From Microvelia longipes (taxonomy: Eukaryota; Arthropoda; Insecta; Hemiptera; Veliidae): 64,000 nucleotides of DNA. The notes beneath the pieces were generated by a model. That model had not been told where the DNA came from. It saw nothing but the letters and a program-made list of their open reading frames with translations, and made no database searches. Shown here one piece after another: positions 12,966-25,984 of this stretch (position 1 is its first letter; each line of letters opens with the position of its first letter). Made by a program: the position numbers and the translations under genes. Where the stretch lies: assembly GCA_018340805.1 (NCBI GenBank), contig JACMZG010000008.1, positions 31,531,526 through 31,595,525 of the forward strand, written 5' to 3'.

Positions 12966-13389
12966 CATTATTTACATATTTTAATGGCATAATACATAAT
13001 AAGCGTCGCCAACTGATAGCTTTTGCAAACTAATGTAATCAAATAACAATAAGAAAATGGTTTCGATTGATAGATCTGATAGGAATTTTAAAAGAGTAAA
13101 TTTTTTTGGACTGGTATGGACTGGTAAAAGAAATTTAAATTTTATATGATAGGAATTTAATTAGATTAGGGAATTCCAACTTTGTCCAAGCTTCAACGGG
13201 TTATAAATACAGACACCTGATAAAATTTGGTTTATTTTCAAGAATTATCTGTGTTTATAATTACTTTATAGTTATTACAATAACTATTCAACATTATTTT
13301 CACAAATAAACTACATTGTATAGCATTTTAATGGTTATTGTCAAATGGTTTATTTTAACAAAACGCTCTTAAATGGTTTTAAAATAAAT

Positions 13390-13411
13390 CATATATATAT
13401 ATATATATATA

Positions 13412-13474
<63 letters not shown>

Positions 13475-13478
13475 TTTA

Positions 13479-13558
<80 letters not shown>

Positions 13559-13575
13559 TATACATTAACATATAT
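13390..13575. repeat. TA microsatellite before the first CPAP1-like exon
   Basis: A long (TA)n tract with TAATA interruptions, ending about 90 bp before the exon at 13,663, inside its upstream intron. Confidence 0.95.
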
Positions 13576-13662
13576 ATAATGTCTATATTTAATTTTGTAA
13601 CAACCCAAAATTAATGAAACTAAATCTTCTAACATTCTAACCCATATTTTTCTACTTTTCAG

Positions 13663-13857
13663 TCTAAAAGGCAAATATTTCGAGAGCAGGTAAATCCCCA
13701 GGCGGGAGGTAGAATACCTGAAGATGCATTTAGATCTGACCGCTTAGCGCTGAATAGGCTAAACAAAGAAGGTATAGCGGTACCTGATGGCGTTGTGCTT
13801 GAGGCCAGACATAGAGAAAGCCACTACGGTTCTCACAGACACGACCCCGACATACAG
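13663..13857 (+). CDS. CPAP1-like gene, internal exon (first one seen)
   Basis: This exon has 65 open codons between a pyrimidine-rich acceptor (tctacttttcag) and the donor CAG|gtaatg. It is clearly less AT-rich than the flanking DNA and contains charged stretches (Arg, Glu, Asp, His). It follows a TA microsatellite by under 100 bp. Only this frame is open throughout, and its phase matches the next exon. Confidence 0.75.
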
Positions 13858-16800
13858 GTAATGTAAACAACAAACTCCTTGATTGATAAAGTAGATGGAA
13901 AATGAAAAGAAGGTTAGATACCCTTAGGCCTAAGCACTTAGATCAAAACAAATTGCAGATCATTCTTGAAACAGCTAACAATCGGTAGTTTAACATGCAA
14001 AGATCATGTTCGTTTAAGAGTTGGAACGTTCTAAAATCACACTAGATTTACTAATCTGCTCCCACTTTAAGCTACTTGCATACTATTCATTTACCTATTT
14101 GGATACCATTGGTCATTCCTGCAGGGCATTCGTGAAATTTTAAAAATAAATATCTAATTTTGTATATTTTAAAGAGAAAATGTATGAATTTTGTGATAGA
14201 AAGGAGCTTAAAATAATGTTATTTTTATATACCTTAATAGCACAGTATGCAAGAACCTTGAAGACCCTACGGCTAGTTCAGCTTTAACTTCTTCTCTTAT
14301 GCTATATCTCGCCTGATCAAGTCATTTCTGTTTCTTTTATTGGTGAATATTGCAAAAAAAATACAATCTATTCAAGATTCATCATTTTTCATGCCCTAAA
14401 GCAGACCAATTTGTTAATCTCAGTATGATTTATTTAAAAATAATAAGACATTATTTAGTGTTGTATTTGTTTCAGGCATCTATTGTAAAGGTGGTGCTAG
14501 GAGAAGATGGTCGATATGCTCCACCAGAGGGAAGATATCCTTTTAATAATTTAGTAGAATCGACATACGTTTTGAGACCATCTATAAACACTCCAGTGAT
14601 AGCTGTGCCGCCGAGAAGACCACATCTCGCCACTCTACGCCTTCCTGCCAGACCTTACTTCCAACATGATCCATCTGCTATCAATTCCTTGGATCAACAG
14701 ATAGATTTTTTTAATGCATTCGATCCTAATTTTGCTTCTCCCGGAGTAAATATTTTTTCTTTTATTTTAAACATATCATTTAAGTAGGAAAAATCTTACA
14801 CTTTTTGCAGTTAGCGTTGATAGCATTAAACTTCATCCATGAACTCCTTCTAGCTGTACTATTGAGACCGAAATATTTAAAATTAGAGTTATAGGCTGAA
14901 GATCTCTAGGTCTGTTCATAGATCTTTTCCTTATGCTATTTGCTAGCTTCTAAGTCACCATTAAATTGATATTAACAACACAGACTATACCTAATTTTAT
15001 ATTTATTGACTTTTTTCTATTCAACGTTATTGGATTATGAGCAACATTAAGATACTTTGCAATACTTATCAAATTAAATAAACCTTTTCTCATTTTTCAG
15101 CTGTGGACAGGATTATTAGGAGCAGTTCCAGATGTTCCAAATCGACTTTTAAGAAGACAGGCTAAAATTCCTTATGATGATTTTGTAGCACAGAACTCGA
15201 ATGTTGCAAATAAAGTATCAAATCATCATAGTTACCATTCGGACAGAGATTCGTCCGCAGAGCAATCGGACTATTCTCAAGAGGAAAAAACAAGTCATTA
15301 CAAATCAAGGACCACACACGGAGGCAGAAACTTACATCATATTCAAGTTCTACACCATGACGATCGCTACTCGTCTGAAGAAAAATCTCGACCATCTTAT
15401 AATAGGTACTCTGACTCACATTCTAAGGCGCCTCATAAAAGCAGCGACGATTATGAAAAGGGATTAGTACCTGTCTATTTGACTCCTCATAAAACACATT
15501 CTCATAGTTCGCATAAAGGGTCCAATTTTTTAACATACGTAACGCCTACTAGTAAACTTCATTATCAACAAGTTCTTCCTATCATTAATTTACCAGTAGC
15601 TCCGAATTATTATATTGATCCATATGAAGCTGTTATAACTAGTACTGTAAAACCTCTTGAAAAAACAGTTAAAAGTAAACCTCATTACGTTTTAGATCCT
15701 CCAAAAAAACATATTTACAACGGAGGACATGACAAAGTATTGGTTCCTGTACAGCAAGTATCATCACCTCACCATCATTTACATCATAGCCACGCAGATC
15801 ATCATAATTCATCTCCTCAATATAATTTGCATCATCATCATTCATCTGATGAACATGAGCATTTTCATAATACTGTTCGCACTCCCCATGTTAATAATGC
15901 ATTATTTAACGAAAAAGAAAATGATAATAAACATGAAGAAAAAGAAAAGCCACATAATAGTGATTACACAGCACTTGAAGAATCCTTTCCAAATCCACCG
16001 TCACAAAAACATCATACTCATCTGGATGAATCACATCATCATCAAAATGAGCACGAAGACCACACTCCTATCAGAAATCAACCTCATACATCTCACGATC
16101 AAACTTATAACACTCATCAACTCCATTACCAACAGCAGCATGAGCAACAATTAAATCATCAACCAGAGCCTGAGAGATATCCTCAAGAAGAGCAACATCA
16201 TAATACTCACCACGAGCAAATTCAGCATGATAAACATCCGCATGATCATTATCAAGGATTTAATAATGGCCGGGATTTAATTCGTCCTGAGCATGACGAA
16301 TTACCTCAAAATCAACAACCAACTCATCCTCATTTGCAAGAACAATATGTGCCAGTAAATACAGATTCCAACGATCAGTCGCATCTTCAGTTTGAACAAC
16401 CACCACCAGTTGAACAAGGAAGTGGTGTTCCTGATAACCAGAACATTAATTATCAGCTTGTCAACAGCTTTAAAAGCTCTAATGAAGGATTCAATAATCA
16501 AGGAGTTAATAATAATCAGGCACAAAATCATTTTGTACCATTTCAGCCTACCTTGCAAGTAAATAATGAACCACATAACCAACATTTTCAGTATACGCAA
16601 GTAAACTTTGGTCAAAACGAAAATCAACAACAGGAGAGACCTCAGCCCCATACACTGTATGAAGAGCATTATCAACAAGAAGTTCCTCCCACCCAACAGA
16701 TAATTTTTGATCGACCTAACCAGAACTGGCAAAATCAACCAGTCAATAATTTACAAATAGTTAAAGATGTTAACCAAGAACATCATACTGGAGACAATGG

Positions 16801-18708
16801 TGTTCAATATGTCAGAGGAGGATTACATTTCGAAGTAGTAAATAACCAAGGCATAAGGCATGAGTCAAGAGGAGAACTTGGTCAAAAAACTCAGTCTTAT
16901 CCTCAACAGCAAGAATTGACCATACAGAGGACGACGACAGACGAAGGAAAAAATCATTTGAATCAAGTTTTACATTACATTGAACCAAATGAAGTGGTTC
17001 AACAGATCTCAACAGCACCTAGCATAGAACATGAGTATCCTTCTTTAGATACAGTACCGGAAACTTCTTTCCAATGCAAAGGAGCACCAAGATCTATGCT
17101 TCCAGATCCTGAAACCAGCTGCCAGGTAATATAACATCAATACTCATCAACATTACTTTTACATAGACGTAATATGTTACATAGCACTATACTCTAAATC
17201 GATACAGTTCAGTTGGGCCAAAGTTGTGTAAAGGATCACTTTTTTACTTAAATTACTTTTCAGCTTATTTATGGTTGTAGTCATTTGCTGCGTGAAAACG
17301 ATCTTTCATGAGCACGACTATAACTTGAGTAAAAGTAAGTATTACTTCATCACTTCATGGTAATATATTTTCCTTTCGTTGGAAGTAAAAATTGTTAGTA
17401 TATAATATATGTATCGAGGAAATTACTTGCAGTTTATAAAATATTTAAGTGAATGTTACTTAGAGAGTAATAAGCATATATTTTATATTGGTTATATTAT
17501 TTTGAAATATAAATAAATAAAAATAAATTAAGCAAAGGAACTTAGAAAGTGCGAGTTGAAGATTCTGGGCATCTTGCCATATGTTCCTGGTTATTTTGTT
17601 TTAGCCCTCAGGTGGTAATCTTTAGACGTGACCCCCCACTCACCCATTTAGGTACATCATGACAGATTTATATATATACTTGAAAGATTTCAAGAGATAT
17701 GAGTAATGCATGTATTTTTTATTTCCGAGATAGGAAGTTAAATCCTTTTTAGCCAATATTTGCAAGTAATGTAATTTGCAATATGAAGATATCAATCATT
17801 ATGTTTAATATTTGATGTAAACTTCAAGAGATATGAATGACCTCACTTAAGTACCAATATACTGCCTATATACTGCCTATCACTACCTCACTTGTAGTTT
17901 TAGTATTGCATATTATGTTTTGCTGAGGATTTTCAAAAATTTCCATAATAAATCAAGCATTTAAAGACCGGTTTCTGATGTATACATGAGATTTGAGTTA
18001 AACATTTCTCCTCGTTCCCTCAATTATTTATCTTAATGTTGACTTATGAGATTAATTCATCATAATTTATATCACAGAAAATTAGTCAGGGAAATCGATT
18101 TCTAGATTTGATAACATTTTCAATTAATTAACTTAACTTAAAATAACACGTATGCATATATAACAATTTAAAAAAATTGTTCGGTCACATGTATAAATTT
18201 AGAGAATACCACTTCCCTTAAAAAATTGATATAATTGGCTCTAATAACCAAATATTAGGAAACGCTTCTTTTATTCCCAAGGGAGTGAAAAGTAACTTTT
18301 TTCCCTTGGGAGTGAAAAGTGGATCTTTATTTCCTAAAAACTAGTCAATATTTACATTATACGCCGTCTGGAGATAAAATATATTAATTCCTAAATTTAA
18401 AGGATTAAAAATTAAAGCAATTTTACCTTTGGGATTGTATTAGTTTAGTATAGTTTAGTTTTATAGTTTTGTATAGTAAAAAGTATCAGGTCCCTAAATT
18501 AAATTATTTTAAATTAAAACGGGTTTCTTTATAATTGTATCTGTTTGGTATAGTAGCTTAGTTTTTTAGTTTATCACAGTAGCTTAAAGTATTAGTTTCG
18601 TAATTTTAGTACAATTATATATTAGTATATTAGCTAGTATTATTAGTATTATGGTTAGTATTATTAGTATTAGTTATATATATATATATATATATATTAT
18701 AATATATA

Positions 18709-18760
<52 letters not shown>

Positions 18761-19605
18761 TATATTATTATATATTAGTTCCTAAAACTTTAGTAACTAA
18801 TACTAATAACTTATACTTTAAGCTCATATATTAAACTGACACAACCTCAAAGCGGAAATCGCTTTAATTTTGAATCTTGTAACTAAATGATTCAAACATT
18901 AAAGTGATTCCACTTTGATATTGTATCAGTATAGTATATTAATTTAGAGTATTAGTATAGTATATTAATTTAAAAAATGGTTAAAAATCTAAATATTATC
19001 AAATTTAATAGAAATGTTATACATGTATATCTCTTTTGGTAATAAATAAGTATACTGTTTCATTTTAATACGCTTTGGTTATGCACCGTTTTTATTCGAT
19101 TAATAATATTAAGTTGCATCAAACGAGGTCAGTACCTAGATGGGTGATCGCTGGAAATAAAACGGATGGTTTAACTTACCGTGAACGAGCGATGTGAGTA
19201 CGATAAGCTGAGAAGAATGTCCGGTCCGGGATACCTGTACCCAAATTTTTACACTATATAAGTTTATAAAATAAAATAATTCTAGTGTGGAGGTCCCCAA
19301 GCCGAGTGAATTTACTTTGGAGTGCGTGATTCATTGCTCAACAATGAGTTTCTTGCTTAACTTACAGTTTTGGCTTCATTACTTGACTAGTACCTTTACT
19401 ATTTGTTCGAAGTTTTATTTTGAACCTTTTAATGGAAATTCGCAAAACCATTTTGAAGATTAGCATAAACTAAGCTATAAATGACTGAGAAAAATGTCGT
19501 GTAATGCCGATTTTAGAAGGATGATTATAGTTTTGTATAATCATTGGATTTTAAATCCGGACTATATTCTAAGTAACTAAGTATATAACTATATATACAT
19601 ACATA

Positions 19606-19653
<48 letters not shown>

Positions 19654-21163
19654 CTATATAACTAAGTAATGGTACTACTCTACTGCTTTACATGCTCAAT
19701 ACTGAGTAATGAAAATTATGCTTAATAACTTTTAATTATATTTTAATCAACGCTTGTGTACTGATTTTCCTTATTTTGTCACGAAACAAAATATTGCACC
19801 TAATGAACCTTCTTAGCATTATTGATTCTTAATTTTTATTTATAGTTCCTTCCAAGTTTTATGATCTAAAAGGTTAAAGGGGTCAGCTTATTTCGGGCTC
19901 GATGTGAAGATAAAAACGTACTGGGCTTAATAGGTAGTAAAACGCATAAAGTGAGTCAAAAGGTTAAACTATTGGCTAGTTTTTATGTGACGTGATGGAA
20001 AATTATATGATTGTGATGTGGGAGTAAAATACGTGATATTATAGTGGATAATAGTCTCTAGATACCATACACTCGCAAGTTCATACCAACTGGTTAATTA
20101 TATACCCTGGACTTTATAAAGAAGTTTGACTGGACGATACCCAACCCTCTGAGTAGGAAGAAGATGAGTGAAAGTGGTCACTATTAAATGATGACCACTT
20201 GGCTTTACATGAGGTCACAGGTCAAAACTCTACTTAAATAATGTACCAATCCTTATTAGGCGTTTTTCTTCCTGAATACCTCTTATACTTTTAAATGAGC
20301 AAAATGATAATATTCTATCTTAAAAATATAGTTGAATTATTCCATAAAAACGTGTACAGTTAAAATAACTTTTAAAATTGTTTTTATGTAATTTTTATCT
20401 TAAATTTAAAAGTTGAACTTTATGAGAATTCTTTAGATTATAAATTATTTTTTAACTTAAAACACAGTATATAAGGCAAGCACACGTTCTGAAAGAATAA
20501 AATTTTTACGAGATGATCAAATTAAAAAGTTAAGTTAATGTAATAAGAAATTTAATTAATCCTAGTTAATTAATCATCTTAAATCTGCCTTTGAACTAAT
20601 TCTGTTTAATATTGGTTAAGCAAAATGTAATTAGAGTGTAAAATGGTTCTAATTACAAATTATAACTAGACATTACTTCTTATCTTAATTATTTTAAATT
20701 TATAAATATTGAAGTTATATATTTATTAAAAATATTGAAATATAAAAGGAATAAATAGGCAAATATATACTTCATGATGATAGTTTGATAAGAAAAGCAA
20801 GAAATGCTTGATGGAATTTTGATGAAAAGTTTGATAGGCTCATGAGGCGTTCCTAAGTATAATTTTTTATCTGATTAAGCCAAGTTTGCCCGACTTGTTG
20901 TTAAGGGTTTATTCTATGTATTGTGATATTAAGTAATATTTAATTAATATTTTGGTATTTGTCAGTAAATCGCAAATTTTGGCAAGTTTACAAGCGTTTA
21001 CCTGTTTTTTTACATAAAATATCTGAAAATTTTTCTTTTGCAGGTTTTCCATTTATGTAATGGAAATGGGAGTAAAGAATCCTTCTTATGTCCTAAAGGA
21101 TCAAGATACGATGCGCAGAAACAGCAGTGCGCCCCATGGACCGAGGTCGCCTGCCAAGCTTAG
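13663..21163 (+). CDS. Secreted cuticle-type protein with C-terminal CBM14 (CPAP1-like), 3' part of gene
   Basis: Join 13663-13857, 14476-14745, 15101-17125, 21044-21163: 869 residues plus a TAG stop, with every intron in phase 0 and GT/AG borders. The first ~155 residues are Pro/Arg-rich. Exon 3 is strongly enriched in His, Gln, Asn and Glu with no predicted fold. The last ~62 residues form a chitin-binding peritrophin-A (CBM14) domain: six Cys spaced C-x14-C-x5-C-x10-C-x12-C-x7-C, with the aromatic and Gly/Asn positions usual in the family. In insects a single CBM14 on a long low-complexity chain is typical of CPAP1 cuticular proteins, which bind chitin in the extracellular cuticle; that assignment is inference. 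The first exon seen begins mid-protein after an acceptor, so the start codon and signal peptide lie upstream, unfound or outside the window. It could instead be a peritrophic-matrix protein; the domain is secure, the tissue is not. Confidence 0.85.
14476..14745 (+). CDS. CPAP1-like gene, internal exon
   Basis: This exon has 90 codons between acceptor tttgtttcag and donor GGA|gtaaat. The peptide is Pro/Arg-rich (VPPRRPHL, LPARPYF) and ends FASPG. An open frame runs leftward from here into the intron as far as 14350, but that part is AT-rich intron and lacks coding character. Both borders are phase 0. Confidence 0.8.
15101..17125 (+). CDS. CPAP1-like gene, large His/Gln/Asn-rich exon
   Basis: This exon has 675 codons without a stop, from acceptor catttttcag to donor CAG|gtaata. 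About 15,750-16,260 is dominated by His (clusters such as HHHH and HHLHHS); about 16,260-16,900 is dominated by Gln, Asn, Pro and His. Its end supplies the first two cysteines of the CBM14 domain (first Cys codon at 17,075, second at 17,120). Several long open frames on both strands across this exon are compositional shadows of the CAT/CAA/AAT codon use. Confidence 0.88.
18673..18777. repeat. TA microsatellite
   Basis: (TA)n with TATTA interruptions, in the large CPAP1-like intron. Confidence 0.95.
19597..19652. repeat. TA microsatellite
   Basis: (TA)n flanked by AACTATATA on both sides, in the same intron. Confidence 0.95.
21044..21163 (+). CDS. CPAP1-like gene, terminal exon, second half of CBM14
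   Basis: This exon has 39 codons and a TAG stop after acceptor ttcttttgcag. It encodes the last four cysteines of the chitin-binding domain, starting VFHLCNGNG and ending four residues after the Trp (APWTEVACQA). Joined in phase 0 to the previous exon it restores the full six-cysteine pattern across a 3,918-bp intron, which is strong evidence for both exons. Confidence 0.88.
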   Translation, partial: VFHLCNGNGSKESFLCPKGSRYDAQKQQCAPWTEVACQA

Positions 21164-21262
21164 ATACCAAACACTACCAAAACAATTCGACTTTAAATAA
21201 TTATTTTTTATTTTAAACTACTTTTGATAATTGTATAAATTTTATTCTATTCAAGTTTTGTA

Positions 21263-21268
21263 AATAAA
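21263..21268 (+). promoter_or_regulatory. Putative polyadenylation signal AATAAA
   Basis: This is the first canonical AATAAA after the stop, 100 bases downstream. It is a plausible 3' end for the CBM14 gene, but AATAAA is frequent by chance in DNA this AT-rich. Confidence 0.45.
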
Positions 21269-24035
21269 AAATTAGGGATATTATTTTGGAGTGATTGTGA
21301 GCTGATAAATAATGTGGTTTCTTCGCAAAAAGGTGGTAGAATGAGTGACTTATATGTATAAATAATGTTGTTTTTTTGTTATTAAGTACACAAGCATTAG
21401 GTTTTTTTGATTTTTCAATCCTTATTTTCTATTAAAATTTGAAATTCAATATAAATCCTGCTTGGTTTTTAATCTAACATTTAATTGCTGGCTCAAGGCA
21501 AAGGCGGGAATTATGAAAAAGGTGTTAACAATATCTAGCTCTTTAGCTTTTACGCACTTAACTTGTTAAATTTAAATTATCTGTTTTTGTTCAGAATTTT
21601 TTTTGGCACAAAATATTAATTATCAAATTATAAATACTATAATCAAATATTAAATATTAATTATTTATCAACATGTTTATTATACTTTATAATAATATGA
21701 TTCTCTTAGTTTGCTTTTCATTTTCTTGACTTTCTTTGATTTGATATTTTTTATGTCTATTATAATATTAAGTCTTTTATGTCATAATCATCGGAGGTAA
21801 CGCTAACAAATCAGAGAGGTTTAAGAAATAAACATAGAGGTTTTATTCCTTTCAAGCAAGCTATCGGAAGACATATGTATCTTACTGGAGCAACGCGCCC
21901 AGTTATTTCATATTCTATTGGGGTTGAATTTCGTTGTCTGATAATCCGACAAAAAAATTAGATTAAGTAAAAATGTAGGAGGATATTTTAGGAAGTCTGG
22001 TTGTTGCTCTAACGATTAAAAGGAGGAGAGTAGAATACCTTTTTTCATAATTACCGCCTTTGACTTAACTTACACTTAACTAATGTAGATAGTCATACCA
22101 AATAGATCTTTTTATTATTAGTAAATGACTGTGTATAAATTTTTTTTATCGTTTAGATCGTGTATTTCCTATTATCAGTAAAACTAAAAGTCTGGTGAAA
22201 ATTTGATTTGATAAGGTTATTATTTATCTTAGATAAAAAATAGTAAAAATGTTATTCACTCTCTACCCCATATTCGTTTGATTAACCATTTATAGGGGCT
22301 ATGGGCTTTCCAATAAGGAATTAAGGGATGAACTATTTAAATAATTGATGAAGTGATGTACACGTAAATATTACTTTATGTGGTTGTTGGGTTAATTTTT
22401 TATTCGTGGCTTTTAATATTATTGAAAGCGAAGAGTTTGGTTAAAATTTGTTTGCTGTACTTATTTGTAAGATAATTTACGTGAGTTTTGATACAACAGA
22501 TTCTTATTATAATTTCAATAAAATGTTTTAAGTGACTTTGACAAATCTTTACTTTAATACTCACAGATTAATATAATTATATCAGAAACTAAATTTAAAT
22601 TATACAAATCACGTTTATTCTTTTGCTTCTTTATATTTGTGTATATTATATAATTTTTATATGTGTTAAGTTATATAAAGCTTTTAATTAGTTTTAAAAA
22701 TATATTTTCTTCAGGCTAAATATGATCTTTTTTAAGAATATATAATATAATTCTTAGGTTTTGAAAAATGCCAAATCAGACTTATTAAAATTATTAGTTA
22801 TATAAAAATGAAATGTAAAATTATGATTAAAATTATGGACTGATGAAACCTGCTACAATGTCCCCAAATTATTTGACTGGTGTATGCTATTAATTATTCG
22901 GTCACAGCCTGGCCACTAATAGACATTTCATGAAATGTCCTTAATTTTAGAAATTTGAAATATTTTCTTTTGAATTTATAACAAATTAATGGATTAAGTA
23001 GTTATTTTTTAACAAATAAATCAAGTACTCGTGAATCTATTAGTTAATTAATGAGCTAATAAATTAAGTAGACAAAAAAATAAATTATAAACCAATGAAT
23101 GAACTGTTTAATTTCTAACTAATTTATATTTAGTTGATTAATATAATAATAAATTTACTAGTTCTTTAATTAACTTATGAATTTATTTGTTAATTAATAA
23201 ACTAATGAATGGTTTAAAATTAACAACTAATTGATTCATTAACTAAGAAATTAACGAGATAATTAATATACTAAGTAGCTGATTACTTAATTAACTAATT
23301 TGAAAAATTGTTTAAATTAGTTAATTTATTAACTTTGATAAAGGTATACCAGGGAAAACAACTCGAAGGAATTTAGTACTAAGATTTAGTTTAACAAAAA
23401 TTCAATAGAGCTTCAGTTCAATATTTGGTCAAATATCCAACTATCGTATTAGCCTAAGAGTACTATTATGAAGTAATTTTTACTTTTTCAGTATACATTG
23501 GTTTAAATTTTTATTATTTATACTTACTAAATTAATTATGTAAATTGAATATCATAAAACTTATGATTCCAGAAGATATTTGAACCCGGTGATTAGTTTC
23601 ATTATCTAAGTTTTATTATCTTGATCTGTTGCTTTAATTCCTTAAGCAATATTATATAATATAATCTATATATGATTTTATTATGAATACTTTGTTGGTC
23701 CAAAAATGTACCTCTTTAAATATTTTGTTATTATTATTTTTATACTTTGTAAGTTATAATATTTTGTAAAAATGTTGCCATGTGTGCCAAATGTTAATTG
23801 TATAAAATATATGTATCTTTTTTATGATTTTTTTATAAAACATTTTTATTTTATTTTTTAAAATCCAAACTCGCCTGTCACAAGAAAACATTTTACGATG
23901 GACTATTCTCCTAAAAGGGTATTCATTATTTAAGGTGGCAATTACACTATCAAGAATAAAAATATATATTTTTTTCATAATTATATAGTTTATAGCATAT
24001 AAAATCTAAAAATATTTTTTATATCTCTACATTGT
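21269..24035. other. Intergenic, AT-rich
   Basis: About 23,000-23,335 is built of TTAATTAA/AACTAATT words and reads as low-complexity sequence. A stretch at 21,820-21,960 is a little richer in GC and open in one minus frame for about 43 codons, but it lacks splice borders and recognisable content. Confidence 0.5.
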
Positions 24036-24220
24036 GAATGGTTTTAGTAAGCTGACCTAAACGAAATGCCTTCGAGTATGTTACAGAAACATAATAATAC
24101 TAATAGACAGCTTACCAAAACTAAGACTTGGTTTTAAAAAGCTAACCAAAACGACAAGCCTTCGAGTTTGTAATTGAAACTTAATACTAACAGACAGCTT
24201 AATAAAACAAAGACTTAGTT
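24036..24220 (+). repeat. Tandem duplication of about 91 bp
   Basis: Two diverged units each run GGTTTTA-AAGCTNACC, AAACGA, GCCTTCGAGT, ATACTAA-AGACAGCTTA, AAGACTT (about 24,040-24,130 and 24,131-24,217). The start of a third follows. Confidence 0.65.
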
Positions 24221-24516
24221 TTAGTAAGTAAAACCACGTAACTCTCATAAATGAAGGATGAATTCGGTAAGCTTACTAAATCAAGTTGGTTTAGTAGGAC
24301 CAGATTGATTTTCGCGATAGAAGACTTCATTACGTTTTTAAATTCAAAGACGTCAAAAATACAGAAAATGCACCCAGAACACATCTTTTAGGTATTCTAA
24401 TTGGAGTACAGACAAATCAAAAAGTCAATTATTTCAAAGAATGATGAGAAAAAAGAATTTATAATAAAATTGCTATTTATTACTTGGACTCACTTTTACC
24501 ATTGATAAATAGTAAA

Positions 24517-24724
24517 AATAATGCGTTTGCACTGTACACTACGAAAAATTATGCGTTTGCACTGTACACTACGAAAAATAATGCGTTTGCACTGTACACT
24601 ACGAAAAATAATGCGTTTGCACTGTACACTACGAAAAATAATGCGTTTGCACTGTACACTACGAAAAATAATGCGTTTGCACTGTACACTACTAAAAATA
24701 ATGCGTTTGCACTGTACCTACTAA
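24517..24724 (+). repeat. 30-bp minisatellite, seven units
   Basis: The unit is TGCGTTTGCACTGTACACTA plus CGAAAAATAA, about seven times, nearly identical. The period is a multiple of three, so two frames stay open with ten-residue repeats; no start context or neighbouring exon supports a gene. It touches the 5S-like repeat copy to its right and resembles that family's TTTGCAAAAAATTCGAAA region. Confidence 0.85.
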
Positions 24725-25400
24725 AAATTCGAAAACGGGATTTGAACTAAATCATCAGTTTCAGGTGTTTTAAGACCTCCTGAGAGGGTTTTACCAAGTA
24801 TCTATCTGTATATATGTGTGAGTGTAAAAATAATTGTGTGGGTATGTGAGTGAGTCTATAATCATTGTAGCTCCCGGCTCCCAATGTAAAAAAAATATTA
24901 GGTCTAGTGATTAGCTTACCGAAAAATATTTTTTATGTCGTCCTTCATCCTCAATAATAATTTATAAAATGCAGAAAGATGAACGATTTGAAAATAGGCA
25001 TCCATTTAGCTTTAAACGAACAACAAACGTGTTTCATATTGTTATCAGAATAGGTCAATATTAAAAAAAATGTTTAAGTTTCTTAAGAATTTGTTCAAAA
25101 ATAAATTTACATTTGAGTTAAAATTTGGCACGATCCCATTATACATATAATAAATATGTATACTAACTTTTATTCCAATACGCCTAGATTATCTACAGTT
25201 TCAGACGGATCACTGTTATTAAGAAGCATCAAACGAGGTAAATATCTGGAAGGGTGACCACTCGAAATATACGCATATTTTTACTATATGAGGACGGGCG
25301 AAGCAAGTCCAAGGTATACTATAATATAAATTTGGTAATTTTCACATCCGGAAGACCAATGCAGAGCTCACTATTTAAAAACTAGGGAATCTTAGCTCTG
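24725..25400 (+). mobile_element. 5S-like repeat family copy
   Basis: It runs from AAATTCGAAAACGGGATTT through the GTGTGAGTG stretch to a diverged 5S-like block at about 25,207-25,270 (TTAAGAAGCATCAAACGAGG, GGGTGACCACTCG). The 30-bp minisatellite is attached to its left end. Confidence 0.6.
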
Positions 25401-25729
25401 AAGTTCGAGTATTCTTTGTATTTATTTATTTAGGAATATAGATAAATATATAGGAATATAGGTGGCTTTATAAAATCCATATGGGAATTTATAAAAACTA
25501 AATAAATCACTAATAAAATGCTATTCTACTATAGCAAGATGTCCAAATATAAAAGATAATTAAAATGTAAATTAAATATTTTCCTTACAGTATTAGAATC
25601 TGCAAGACCCGCTGTACATGAATGATTTACAGACTTAGTAGAGACAAACGTTTAAAGGCTCTTTCTTTTCTTTCCACCGTTTAAATTGTAATTTTCAAAC
25701 GTCTCATCCACCTGGGCATACATACTTCG

Positions 25730-25984
25730 TTCACACACGGGGTTTGGCAGGGGGTTCAACCCCCTTGGGGGTTCAACTCCAACTGTTCGATGGGGTTGAA
25801 CCCCAGAACGAAAAATAAATAACGTGTGGAAAATAATTTTTCACACGTTATTTTTCACTGTGAAAAATAAGATAAAGAGGTGAACACTGAGTTTAATCCC
25901 GTTCACACGACAACTCCCGGGGGGATTAAACCCCTTAGGGGTTCAAACACGGGTTTTAACCCCCTGCCAAACTTCGCGTGTGAA
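25730..25984. mobile_element. MITE-like element with TTCACAC inverted ends
   Basis: The left end TTCACACACGGGGTTTGGCA and right end (reverse complement TTCACACGCGAAGTTTGGCA) are inverted repeats of about 30 bases, each followed by GGGGGTT/AACCCC runs. An inner palindrome (AATAACGTGTG ... CACACGTTATT) lies at about 25,820-25,855. No clear target duplication. Confidence 0.6.

Larger units (their letters stand above)
10341..13389. other. Non-coding between repeats
   Basis: Besides the hairpin at 10.94 kb, the 5S-like repeat copy and the CCTAGG minisatellite, no exon is supported. A short open frame at 10,757-10,963 ends beside the hairpin and has no coding features. Confidence 0.5.
17126..21043 (+). 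other. Large intron splitting the CBM14 domain
   Basis: This 3.9 kb phase-0 intron contains a direct repeat around CCTTGGGAGTGAAAAGT (about 18,278-18,325), TA microsatellites at about 18,673-18,777 and 19,597-19,652, and a 3' fragment of the 5S-like repeat (about 19,080-19,250). I saw no further exon in it. Confidence 0.7.

Noticed and set aside
16301..16738. Minus-strand 145-codon open frame inside the large CBM14-gene exon
   Set aside because: It is a shadow of the CAT/CAA/AAT-rich coding strand; the sense frame has splice continuity and a domain.
24517..24724. CRISPR-like array
   Set aside because: The units are contiguous and identical with no spacers, in a eukaryotic context.
24484..24750. 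Repeat protein with NNAFALYTTK units
   Set aside because: It is the 30-bp minisatellite read in one frame; a second frame is equally open and no splice or start context exists.
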